Below are positions 54,313 to 64,000 of a stretch of 64,000 nucleotides of DNA, piece by piece (position 1 is the stretch's first letter; every line of letters starts with the position of its first letter). Below the pieces are notes generated by a model. That model had not been told where the DNA came from. It made no database searches and saw only the letters and a list, made by a program, of their open reading frames with translations. Where the stretch lies: contig OX336392.1 in NCBI GenBank assembly GCA_946902985.2, positions 22,767,482-22,831,481 of the forward strand, given 5' to 3'. Source of the DNA: Meconema thalassinum (taxonomy: Eukaryota; Arthropoda; Insecta; Orthoptera; Tettigoniidae). Both the position numbers and the translations under genes were made by a program.

Positions 54313-57300
54313 CTACACAAATTAAAACTACTCCGGTTCCAAATGAACTCGGAGTCCATGAGATAACACAAATGTTAGATTAAATAGGTGGGTTTCATTA
54401 CACCCACAACTCCTAACTATTTTTACTTCCATAAAGCATCAACTGTGAGTTTCATATAACTCCGAGCTCTTTTGGGCACAATGCTTTCTGTAATAATGGT
54501 GTCATTCTTTGTACACCTTAAATACTACTTTTTATATTTTCTTTATCATCAAAAAATGCATAATTCCATTTAAAATTACATGTTAATTATCTAACTCAAT
54601 ATTTGGGCATTTTCACATATTTTCAGCTGTTATCATCTCTCTCTAGCCTTACAAATACATTAAGGTAATCAGGAAATTACTTGTGTACTCCAGAGTATGA
54701 AGATACTTGACACAGTCAAAAAACTATGGTCACTCCCGAAACCTAGTTGCCTTCAATTTACTCGTGGAATCCTACTTCCATACAACATTACAATAGGGAT
54801 TGTTATTTATTTCTTACGTCTTATAAGACCATTATCACATAAAAAACTACGATCTGAACAGGCAAGCGGAAATATCAATCTACAAGGACCTCGGTTCAAC
54901 GCCCGGGTCATTAACAACTTTAAACACTCCTGGTGTATTCATTATTCCTTACAAAACGGCCTTCAGACACCCTCCTACACCAAGGGTCTGGCCGTGAAAC
55001 TTGAGAGTTATTTATGACTATGCGGGAACCCTCCCGTCTAGCCCGAGCTAGAGCTCTCTTTAATGCTTTTACAAAACACAAACCTTTCATTCTCAGTTCT
55101 TTGTGGAGACCTGGCATTCTATTCTTCGTGTACATTCAACCATATTATTGGGCTCATAAACCACTTCGTAATCTTGGCGTTTATTAATTATGAAAGGTCC
55201 TCATTGATTGGGGAAGAGTAATTACACATTCTACGACGAATAATAAAGGGGCTTTCACAATTAGAGGATTCTGAGTTCGAATCTCTTCACAGGCCTCGGG
55301 AACCTTTCCCTTATAGAGGACTATACAAAATGCGATTTAGGGTCAGCCAATAGCTATAAGACCTACGCTCAATACCATACATTTGCTCCCTTTCAATAAC
55401 ATACACAATGCCTCGTGATACTACGTCACAAATAGAGGACTTATACCAATTCTCAATTCGCTACAATCAACTACCTCTCATAAGTAATTTACCAAGTACA
55501 TTAACTTTTACGCGTTCCTAGCGTGACATTTTACTTTAATTGCGCTCCTTTTGCGCTATACATTATTTTAAGCCTAGCGTCATCCAAAGAACTGATGACA
55601 TCATATTAACAATTGATACACATCTCAATTTTTATATTATTCTTTCCATAGACAATAACTTTCTCTCTTTTAAAGAACATGCATTTGAATATCATGTCTA
55701 TACTTTTTATTAAGGCTCTAACGCTCTTATGTTCACATCAATTAATTTGATCTTTATTTAATATTTCCTTACTTGGTTATTATTATTATTATTTCATATT
55801 TCTATTCTTTACACAAGCTCAAAAGCTATTTCTTTCATATCACTCAAATTTACTTTTATTTAAATATCTTTCATGATAATTATTAATTTTTCGCTTGCTC
55901 TTATGACAGTCGTCAAATACACTGACATTTTATTCATATATTTCCTCTACTGGATTTATTCTTTACATAATTTATTTAGAGTTTCTCAAATTTCTATTTT
56001 TTGTTCAGACCGCGTTTTTGTTTATTCAGTATTTATTTATTTATTTAAACACATCCCTTTTACACAAAAACTCCGGTGGATTTGTACACAATCATTTCCT
56101 GACACCAAAATAAAATGAAATTCATTACTCACATGTTTTTTTAAGGTCGTCTCATGACCTTTATCCTTGTGCGGTGTTTCATTTTGGCCCACTTTGAAAT
56201 TTACTCCATATTATAGAAATTCATCTTATGTACAAACACTTCTTGACACATATTTAATACACTTAACATTGACGACATTTTTAATACACTGGTGTATCCC
56301 TTTAGAACACACAATAAACACTAAAAAATATTATTTTTTTTACACACAATCTTGATAGATTTACACTTCACAACTTTTGATCACTAGGCCGTATTTTCTT
56401 AGCCTATCACACGTGACCTCTTACTCTCCCGTTTCCAAGGGTGAAATTTATTCAATGTCGGCTTCCTATCCTGCAGAATACGAAAGTCTCGAAACATCTA
56501 CTTTTCCCTGGAATCCTAATTCTTCGAATCCTATTATGGATGACCGGCTATTTCTCTAGCTTGAACGTCTTCCTTTTTTAGATCTAGTTTATCGATCCTA
56601 GTGAAAGTCTGTTCGGATCGAGGTCCCCTCGATAAGCTATCGATAATCGATGGATTTATTTTATAACAGTCCAGTGCTTTAGAATAGTTCGTCTGCTTTC
56701 TTGGAGATAATGTCTATAGTCTCCGTTCTTCTTTATTTAATCGGTTCTAGCACTCCTACGTTTCTGAAATACGTGGCGAACCTTACTCTGTTTTTCCCTA
56801 TTTGGGTCCTTTAATTTAGATAACTGTTTATCTTCCTGTTACGGTACTTCCGTACGTTATGATTTATTCGGTCGTTTATTTAAAGACCTATCGCCTTAAG
56901 TCCAACGTTCGCAGCCTGCTCTGACTATATTTTACGAACTTTTCACTGTAAACTTGTGTACTGTCAGACCTAAATCCTGTAACTAGGATTTTCCTAATTT
57001 TTCAACACGGCGATACTTTAATATTTCTTCTTTACAACTCCTTATGGAGGCAAGCAAGTTGTTAATACTGCGACGCCTATGGCTATCGGATATTAATTCT
57101 GCGGTGTAATACAGCGTTCCTCCCCTCAATGAGTACTGGTAAACTGTCTTCGGTGTGAAGCAGAATGACGCCCTACACGGCTGTCTGAATACTGATGCGT
57201 AGCAACGCCCCCTCGGGCTGTTTGGAACTGCTTGTACTGATGCTCCAGCGTCACGTCCCCTGGACTGTTTGAGACTGCATGATGCGTAGCAACGCCCCCT

Positions 57301-58080
57301 CGAGCTGTTCGGAACTGCATATACTGTGATGTAGCCTTACGCCCCCTCACGGGCTGTCGGAATGACTGCATGTTTGGCTTGGTGATGCCAGGAGCTTTAT
57401 ACTCTTTCGCTACAAAAAGGTAAGACTCTAGCCCTTTCCGTGACCAACTTTTAAAATAATGGTTGCACAAATATAAAAATTTTACCTTCAAAAAGCTCGT
57501 CTTCTCAATGTCAAATAATCTCATTGCGCATAAGAATCGATCGTGCAATTTGGAGATATTAATTAGTTTGTAGTCTTCAGCTGCGTAGGTGTTGCTGTTC
57601 TTTTGTACTCTCCCCTCTCTACAGGCCTTGGTAAATCCCCGATGACGTATACTTGCGTTTGCAGTTTTCTCCTGTGCAATTATTAAAGGATTTTTCTTTA
57701 CACAAAAATCTCTCATTCGAAATGATTCACTGTACTGTAATTGTTTACTTATTTTTATACTCGTAAACGGGTTAAATTTAATTATTCTTCTTCTGGCGCA
57801 TAGGCGGTGTTGTCGTTTTTCAGCAAGCTAAGCTCGATTTCCGAGTCAGGCTTCCTTGTCTAATAGTGGGAATTTTCCACTCGGTTATTAATACTCATGA
57901 CTAGCTCCTTTCTGAATGTCAAGAGGGGTGATCTCATCTCTCGAATACCTGGCTCTCGCCTCTTGCACAACGTTAGGCTAGCATCCTGGCTTGATCTTTC
58001 TCTAAGTTACATTAGAAACTGTGCGTTTCTTTCATTTCTTCCCCAAATACATGGATTCGACCTCCTTGGACCCTATGGCA
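54313..58080 (-). repeat. Large direct repeat, right copy (5' LTR candidate)
   Basis: The offset to the left copy is 6,851 bp at its start, 6,856 after two short insertions (near 56041 and 56334) and 6,841 after a 15-bp deletion (near 56670). On the minus strand it starts TGCCATAGGGTCCAAGGAGG; the first 10 bases differ from the left copy. A SINE (58107-58592) abuts it. Confidence 0.7.
57126..57716 (-). CDS. 196-codon ORF in the right long repeat, unknown protein
   Basis: Same frame and same protein sequence as the copy at 50285-50875, including the TARGGVATH repeats. No domain recognised. If the element is transcribed from the right-hand repeat, this frame would lie in or upstream of the leader. 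Confidence 0.3.
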   Translation of the reverse strand: MRDFCVKKNPLIIAQEKTANASIRHRGFTKACREGRVQKNSNTYAAEDYKLINISKLHDRFLCAMRLFDIEKTSFLKVKFLYLCNHYFKSWSRKGLESYLFVAKEYKAPGITKPNMQSFRQPVRGRKATSQYMQFRTARGGVATHHAVSNSPGDVTLEHQYKQFQTARGGVATHQYSDSRVGRHSASHRRQFTSTH

Positions 58081-58106
58081 CATGGGTTCAATATATATAT
58101 TTTATT

Positions 58107-58592
58107 TAGTCAATTTACCCTCTAGGTTGGTGGTTCCCACGGACTCAGCGAGGGAACTCACCACTACCGCCTGTATGGGCAGTGTCCTGGAGCCTGGAAC
58201 ATCTGGTCGGGATGGATACAACTGGGGAGGTGTGATCAGCACTTCGCCCAGGCGGCCTCACCTGCAAAGCGGACAGGGGCCTCATGAGGGATGGGAAGGG
58301 ATGGAAGATGGGGATGGATAGGCGAGGAAGAGGGAAGGAGGCGGCCGTGGCCTTACAGTAGGTACCATCCCGTCATTTGCCCGAGGACGAAGTGGGAAAC
58401 CACGGAAAACCACTTCGAGGGTGGCTGAGGTGGGAATCGAACCCCCTCTACTCATTTGAACCACCCGAGGCTGAGTGGACTCCGTTCCAGTCCTCATACC
58501 ACTTTTCAAATTTCGTGGCAGAGCCGGGAATCGAACCCAGGACCTCCGGGGCGGCAGCTAACCATGCTGACCGCTACGCTACGGAGGCGACA
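58107..58592 (-). repeat. SINE family S2, complete, antisense
   Basis: The minus-strand head GCCTCCGTAGCGTAGCGGTC and GGGTTCGATTCCCGGC (B-box) lead into GAAAAGTGGTATGAGGACTG, GGTTTTCCGTGGTTTCCCAC, CCTCATGAGGCCCCTGTCCG and GGGTAAATTGACTAAATAAA. The tail lies about 27 bp from the large repeat end at 58080. Inverted relative to the copy at 58961. Confidence 0.85.
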
Positions 58593-58615
58593 ATATTATT
58601 CAAAAGTATATAAAT

Positions 58616-58762
58616 GGTGGCTTCGGTGGCTTTATTTCCCCTCCAAAGGAAGGCATAACGAGATTTTTAACGCTGTTAAAAACTCCAACCGCTTCGGCCG
58701 GGTTCGAACCCGCGACCTTAGGCATGGAAGCTCAGCATGCTACCAACTACGCCAGTGAAGGC
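58616..58762 (-). repeat. SINE family S1, antisense copy
   Basis: The minus strand reads GGCGTAGTTGGTAGCATGCT, GCGGGTTCGAACCCGGCC (good B-box) and TTAAAAATCTCGTTATGCCT. It sits between the two inverted S2 copies and is followed by a (TTTC)n run at 58765-58801. Confidence 0.75.
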
Positions 58763-58763
58763 G

Positions 58764-58764
<1 letters not shown>

Positions 58765-58800
<36 letters not shown>

Positions 58801-58801
58801 T
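58765..58801 (+). repeat. (TTTC)n microsatellite
   Basis: Pure TTTC tetranucleotide run of about nine units. Confidence 0.95.
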
Positions 58802-58960
58802 GATCTCCAATTTTTCCATCAGGCCTTTCTTGTTCATAGTGAGGCATTCCGCTTCATACAGAGCCTGTGGTCGTATGACAGTGCAATAACGCCTGAGTAT
58901 TGCGTTCAGGGATATTTACTCTTTGTTGTAATAATAATAATAATTATATTGATATTATTG

Positions 58961-59452
58961 TGTCGCCTCCGTAGCGTAGCAGTCAGCATGGTTAGCTGCC
59001 GCCCCGGAGGTCCTGGGTTCGATTCCCGGCTCTGCCACGAAATTTAAAAAGTGGTATGAGGACTGGAACGGGGTCTACTCAGCCTCGGGTGAACCAAATA
59101 AGTAGAGGGGGTTCGAATCCCACCTCAGCCATCCTCGAAGTGGTTTTCCGTGGTTTCCCACTTCGTCTTCGGGCAAATGCCGGGATGTTACCTACTGTAA
59201 GGCCACGGTCGCCTCCTTCCCTTTTCCTCGCCTATCCATCCCAATCTTCCATCCCTTCCCATCCCTCATGAGGCCCCTGTTCTTTTTGCAGGTGAGGCCG
59301 CCTGGGCGAAGTGCTGATCACACCTCCCCAGTTGTATCCCTCCCGACCACATATTCCAGGCTCCAGGACACTGCCCATAGAGGCGGTAGTGGTGAGTCCC
59401 CTCGCTGAGTCCGTGGGAACCACCAACCTAGAGGGTAAATTGAATAAATAAA
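58961..59452 (+). repeat. SINE family S2, complete, sense
   Basis: GTCGCCTCCGTAGCGTAGCA, then GGGTTCGATTCCCGGCTCTG (B-box), the CGTGGTTTCCCACTTCGTCT body, and a TAAATTGAATAAATAAAAAT tail with (ATT)n after it. It has the same architecture as 58107-58592 with scattered differences. Confidence 0.9.
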
Positions 59453-59491
59453 AATAAAAATAAATAAAACATTATTATTATTATTATTATA

Positions 59492-60155
59492 TTTATGTTC
59501 GAAGATGTCGAAATGTAAACATTATGAGTCAGAAAACTGTATCATAAAGAGGCTCATTATAACACTATTTTTCATTGTTAAACAGTTTCTCCCACCAATC
59601 AGAGCTCAAGAAACAGTTGTGTGACTAATTAGGTAAGGATACCTAGGCGTATGCGCTCAAAATCCAACATGTCTATATAAATTACCGAAAGTGCACCGAC
59701 CATATGTACGCATAAATAAACTGGCAAATATGAGACAAGAAATAGCACTGTACCTTAATATCCCCAAATCCAATTTCAACACAGCACATTGCTTTCAAAC
59801 GACTTCGATGACAGTTTTACTGAATACTGGTGCACAATCTGCACATATGGCATTGAAGCACACAGAGCGCATGCGTCGATCGGTCAGAGAGCTTGGGAAA
59901 CAGAGATATCCTACCCAGCGCTGCACTCCGATCACAAAATTCGAGTGACTAATCTCAACAGATATTTATGAATATTTATGTTAAAACATATAATAAAGTT
60001 ATAATTATCGTCGAACATAAACAGTCATATGTAACCCGCCTCTAATGGTAACTAAGACACTCGTATGGAAATTATAAAACTCGCTTACGCTCGTTTTATA
60101 AACATACTCGTGTCTTAATTATTGCCACTATAGGCTCGTTGCATAATGTACTATT
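59492..60155 (+). mobile_element. MITE M1, copy lacking its left terminus
   Basis: Begins TTATGTTCGAAGATGTCGAA after an (ATT)n run. It contains CACCAATCAGAGCTCAAGAA, CCAACATGTCTATATAAATT and TATGAATATTTATGTTAAAA, and ends GGCTCGTTGCATAATGTACT. Closest to the copy in the hAT at 6644-7299. Confidence 0.75.
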
Positions 60156-60599
60156 TTATTATTACATTCGTTTTATGGGTCTATTTTACAAATTCCTTCT
60201 TTCCCCTGAGCCACTCTAGCAGTAGAAAGGAGAAACCAATAACGCTATTGGTAGATGGTTTAAAGAGAGCTCTGTGATCATCTTCAGCGCTCATTGCGAC
60301 TTAATTAGGAACTCTCTCTTTCTGCTTCATATATCCCATTCTTTTTTTTTCGAGTGGTTGGAGTAATTTGTTAAAACAATGTTACTTGAGTGATGGCGAT
60401 ATTGATTTTGAAGCGTAATGAAAGTCTTAATTCTAATCACACGGCAGGGCTTAATTAATATGCTGCTAATGGGAGATAATGCGTTAGTGGAGCTTTGCAT
60501 CAAGCGATGTTTACGCTTGTTAACGAATGACATGCTGTGCTCCTGCTGTTCAGTAATGGAATGTGCTGATCTGATTTGAACAGATTCTACCATGAAACT
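60156..60599. other. No gene recognised
   Basis: Spacer with homopurine/homopyrimidine patches and TTAATTAATATG-type AT blocks. Nothing assignable. Confidence 0.4.
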
Positions 60600-60602
60600 C
60601 AG

Positions 60603-60758
60603 CAGCGTAGCCGAGTGGTCTAAGGTACGCTCCCCACGTCTTGACTGAATAGCTGCCGCTTGGTGATCCGAGGCTCTAATCTTGGTGTGGGTTTCCCCTA
60701 GTTCATTCACACTAACCCCAAGAAGTTACCGTATTCCAAGTCTCTGGACACCTACACC

Positions 60759-60760
<2 letters not shown>
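60603..60760 (+). repeat. tRNA-Leu-like SINE
   Basis: AGCGTAGCCGAGTGGTCTAA with following GGTACGCT matches the A-box and D-arm of leucine/serine-type tRNAs. The B-box is degraded (GAGGCTCTAATCTTGG). A short body (CATTCACACTAACCCCAAGA) and an (AAT)n tail at 60761-60821 follow. It is not a functional tRNA. Confidence 0.55.
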
Positions 60761-60821
<61 letters not shown>

Positions 60822-60822
<1 letters not shown>

Positions 60823-60959
60823 TACCGATATGAGTCATGGCACCGACTGTAAGTTGAGTAAATAAAGAGATAATATATTTTCACGAGGGAAGTGGAAAAA
60901 TCTTGCATGAGACCTTGAAAAGGTTCCGCACTTCTCAAGAGTGTGGGATTCTTACCCAC
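60822..60959. other. Short spacer
   Basis: Spacer between the (AAT)n tail and the R1-like fragment; no feature. Confidence 0.4.
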
Positions 60960-61647
60960 TAAAAAACCACACCCTGTCCTCTTGACAAAACCAATCCCGG
61001 GACCACTTTCGTATTACTTCAGGATGGAGCCATTTTCTTTGCTTCAAAAGCACCTTCTTACTTCTCAATTCATACTCAGTCCACGGATCGCAGACTTAAA
61101 CAACTAAATCGTGCAAGTCCCCATCCGACTTCTTCTGACGAAGGACCACCTCAGCGATGAAAGCGACCGTGTCCCGGTTGAGCTCGTTCCTCAGCATAAT
61201 TCCAACTATATTGTCCGGCGTTATTGGACCAAACTCAGCCTCAAGTCGTTGTTATTCCTCTGCCCAACGCGCGCAGACGAAGAACGTATGATATACGTCA
61301 TCTCGTACGTTCTCGCAGTAAATACACGCTGGACTCCTTACTTTGGCCGTTCGATGACGGTAACACCGAAAGTAGCCATGACCTGTCAACATCTGAGTCA
61401 GAAAGTAATTAGTTTCTCAATGTTTTCTACAGACTCGGTATCAGCCGAGCTGTCCATCTTCGTCTGAGATCGTCATTCCACCTCTGCTGCCAAAGCTCCA
61501 TCTTGCGTGCCACGGCTTCCCTGTGTCTTCCCTTACGTCTTTACGTTCTTGCGCGAGTAAGTCTATTGGCGCAACAACCGAGACAACCATAACTGCAGGT
61601 TCCGAAGCTGTACGGTAAGCACACGCCACCCTAAGAGCTCCTCTCGT

Positions 61648-61650
<3 letters not shown>
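60960..61650 (-). pseudogene. R1-like LINE C-terminus with CCHC finger
   Basis: The minus strand reads LRVACAYRTASEPAVMVVSV, PIDLLAQERK, then after a frame slip NYFLTQMLTGHGYFRCYRH and CIYCENVRDDVYHTFFVC, a C-x2-C-x8-H-x4-C knuckle in the context typical of R1-clade elements, then LEAEFGPITPDNIVGIMLRN and VVLRQKKSDGDLHDLVV with a stop near 61107. One in-frame stop replaces Arg after CARWAEE. The polymerase core is missing; an (AAT)n run at 61651-61686 bounds it upstream. Confidence 0.75.
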
Positions 61651-61686
<36 letters not shown>

Positions 61687-61689
61687 CAT

Positions 61690-64000
61690 CGACATACTTA
61701 CATCTTCTCGAACTCACAAATCGAGTCGTATACTTGTGGTCTCAATTGAGACTTCCACAAACACTCAAAACTCAACTTCAGCGCATGATGGAAGAGACGA
61801 TCATAGAATCACTACCCCAGGCACCAGTCGATGGACTGGACCCACCTGATCATCGGATTCTGGGGGATCAGGGACACCATGCGGAGAAGAATCGGAGCTT
61901 CTCAAGAACTCTTCCTACTCTAAAGACCAGACGTAAACATTTTGTTGGCACGCTTAACGTTAACACCCTCACTAAGACGGGTAAGCTAAAACAACTTGTC
62001 AACACCTTGGAAAAATTTGAATTAAAAATCACTGCGCTCCAGGAGACACGCTTCACGGACGAAGAACACTTCAACACAGGGAATTTCCGAATCTACAAGG
62101 GAAAACCTGCCATCAAAATTAATGACAACTTACCTCTCTTGGGAACAGGATTCGCCGTACACAATTCTGTGCTTGATTCGATCATCGACTTTACTTCTCA
62201 TACCGAGAGAGTCTCTTTACTATCAGTAAAATCAGCTAATAAAGCTTACACGCTGATCAACGTGCACGCCCCCACAAATCAACACAATAAAACTGATCCT
62301 GAAACCGTGGAAAATTTCTGGGAAACTTTGGAAGAAACAACCAATAACATACCAAGACACCATGTGGAAATTTTATTAGGTGATTTTAACGCACAGTTAG
62401 GGAAAGAAAGGAAATTCAAGGATACCACAGGCCCTCATACTAAACACAAACGTACCAACAAAAATGGGGAAAGATTAATTGACTTCTGTAGAAACTTTGG
62501 ACTTAAAATCATGAGCACCCAATTTCAAAATCCTGCACATAAATTGACCACATGGAGATCACCCAGTCTTAAACAGGGTGAGTTCCAAATTGACCATGTC
62601 GCAATCTCCAAGAAAAACATACAATAAATTTTTAACGTCAGGGCTCGTAAAGGCGTCTTTGAATCAAATCATTATCTTCTCCAAATAAAGACAAAATTCC
62701 AACCAAATAGAAGACCAAAACGCCCACCAAAAATTTCAGACCAGATCCGGAATATCTGAAACTCCACAAGCAAGAAATCATTTTGCAAATCAATCAGGAG
62801 GAATCAACAGACTGGAGAATACTAACGGGGAGAATTCAGGAAGCCATAAAGCTAGGACAACCACCTCGCTCCAGAAAACATCGCTGGTGGAACACAATTT
62901 GCGATCAAGCAGTTGACAATCGCATAATGGCTTGAAAAAACTTTCACAGTAGCCAAACAAAGGAAAACTGGGAGAACTTTCTTACCACTCAAAAACAGGC
63001 CTCAAAAATAATTAGGAAAGAAAAACGAAGGTATGACAACAACAGACTCCACGAAATCCAGCAGGATTTCACCAAAAATAATACTAGAAATTTCTACAAG
63101 ACATTTAGACAAAATCTACGGGGATACCAAGCACCCAGTCTGTGCTTCAAGAGACACGACGGCTCATTGGAAACTAACTCCAAAAATAATTACAAACTAT
63201 TAGCCCAATATTTCAACTCTCTTCTTAACTGTCAACCACCTCTAGTAAAACTTGACTTCTCTCCTCCGGTATTCATACACTTGGACTCGCAAGCCCCCGA
63301 CATTGAAGAAATTACGGAGATAATCCGACAACTCAAAAACAACAAAGCACCAGGGGAAGATGGGATCATTGCTGAACTCTGGAAACTGAATGATCCCACA
63401 CTGACGCGGAAACTCCATTCCATAATTTCAGATATTTGGACAACGGAGCAATTACCACATGACTGGAAATGCGCATTGATTCACCCGTTGCACAAAAAGG
63501 GCGACAAGACGGACATCAACAATTATAGAGGAATTTCCCTGCTCCCGGTTGCTTATAAAATCCTTTCCACGGCACTTCTGAACAGGTTAGAGCCCCAAAT
63601 GGATCCACTCATTGGTGACTACCAGGCTGGATTCAGAAAAGGGCGATCGTGTGCTGAACAGATCTGGTGCCTAAAGACGATCTAACAAATGAGGAAATGT
63701 AGAAATACCGTGATTGCATTCATCGACTTCAGAAAAGCATAAGACTCTGTTGACCACGACACCCTCTTTAAAATCATGGAAGAATTTGGGATCGATCGTA
63801 AGACACGCAAAATCATAGAACAGACACTTATAGGAACAATATCCAAAGTGAAATTCATGGGCGAAATATCAGATCCCTTCGATATCAAGACGGGAGTCCG
63901 GCAGGGGGATGGACTATCCCCAATACTCTTCAATATGGTTCTGGAGAGGATAATTAGGGAATGGGAACCTCTGGTAAAGGGCATTCAAATCGGCATTAAA
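61690..64000 (+). pseudogene. RTE-like LINE, endonuclease and RT, continues past window (LINE-8 copy)
   Basis: Same family as 16340-20020. The first frame (61734-62627) holds the endonuclease: LNVNTLTKTGKLKQLV, ALQETRF, NVHAPTNQHN, LLGDFNAQLGKER and QIDHVAIS. A stop at 62625 follows, and the final motif reads FESNHYLL where SDH is expected. The linker (62650-63160) has several stops and shifts. From 63167 the RT reads NNKAPGEDGIIAELWKL, HPLHKKGDKTDINNYRGISL, AGFRKGRSCAEQIWCL, a stop near 63683, FIDFRKA, another stop, and GVRQGDGLSPILFNMVLE at the edge. The FADD box lies beyond the window. Clearly dead. Confidence 0.85.

Larger units (their letters stand above)
47435..58080 (-). mobile_element. 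Large LTR-type element, non-autonomous (LARD/TR-GAG-like)
   Basis: Two direct repeats of about 3.8 kb (47435-51237 and 54313-58080) flank a 3.1-kb interior. Read on the minus strand the order is repeat, primer-binding-site-like sequence (54312-54295), leader, one 698-residue ORF, about 680 bp without coding potential, polypurine AAGGAAGGG (51246-51238), repeat. The shared core (about 47566-51228 and 54417-58069) differs by roughly 13 substitutions and three small indels by eye. No protease, reverse transcriptase, RNase H or integrase motif is present, so it would need helper proteins. The extreme repeat ends differ between copies, do not show clean TG...CA, and no target duplication was established. 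A tandem segmental duplication is the alternative. Confidence 0.55.

Noticed and set aside
47425..58082. ATGGC / GCCATA near both ends as target duplication of the large element
   Set aside because: The matching bases are not directly adjacent to equivalent repeat ends, so they could be chance.
61111..61467. 118-codon plus-strand frame as a host gene
   Set aside because: The minus strand carries the R1-type CCHC finger and flanking LINE motifs; the plus frame is a shadow.

Overview
The window looks like intergenic sequence from a large, repeat-rich animal genome, most likely an insect. The evidence is indirect: several non-LTR retrotransposon families (R1-like and RTE-like), mariner/pogo/hAT elements with insect-type transposase remnants, many tRNA-derived SINEs, AT-rich spacer DNA, and no bacterial-style operons. 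I found no convincing host protein-coding gene, no intact tRNA or rRNA gene and no CRISPR array. The species cannot be named from the sequence. Family labels (A, B, M1, S1-S8) are mine.

Layout. 1-7.7 kb: decayed SINE, an internally deleted mariner-type element (1800-2286), a LINE tail (3633-4023), and a family B repeat split by a 2.1-kb hAT element (5483-7581) that itself carries a foldback, a mariner transposase scrap and MITE M1. 8.2-10.45 kb: a pile-up of tRNA-derived SINEs. 11.2-13.6 kb: family A repeat A1 (Helentron/HINE-like) and a pogo/Tigger-like MITE. 16.3-20.3 kb: a near-complete RTE-like LINE on the minus strand whose endonuclease active-site motif has expanded in frame into nine 21-residue units. 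20.9-21.3 kb: a possible orphan exon. 23.5-30.9 kb: MITE M1, two LINE 3' parts, and a family B repeat interrupted by a LINE with a 65-bp target duplication and by a hairpin insert carrying a hammerhead-ribozyme-like core. 30.9-33.6 kb: two family A copies forming a large palindrome. 34.1-35.0 kb: an unassigned element bounded by five copies of a 20-bp motif. 35.1-44.3 kb: further A and B copies, LINE tails and SINE S3.

44.4-47.0 kb: a minus-strand LINE reverse transcriptase split by a SINE with perfect 11-bp target duplications. 47.4-58.1 kb: the most striking structure, a 10.6-kb element with two about 3.7-kb direct repeats (cores about 99.6% identical by eye) flanking a 3-kb interior that encodes one intact 698-residue coiled-coil protein; a primer-binding-site-like sequence and a polypurine tract lie where an LTR retrotransposon on the minus strand would have them. 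58.1-60.8 kb: SINEs and MITE M1. 61.0-61.65 kb: an R1-like LINE tail. 61.7 kb to the end: another copy of the RTE-like LINE, running off the window.

The parts are related by nesting: the insertion order can be read from target duplications (B before hAT, LINE and the ribozyme hairpin; LINE before SINE). Identity figures and repeat boundaries were judged by eye, not by alignment software.
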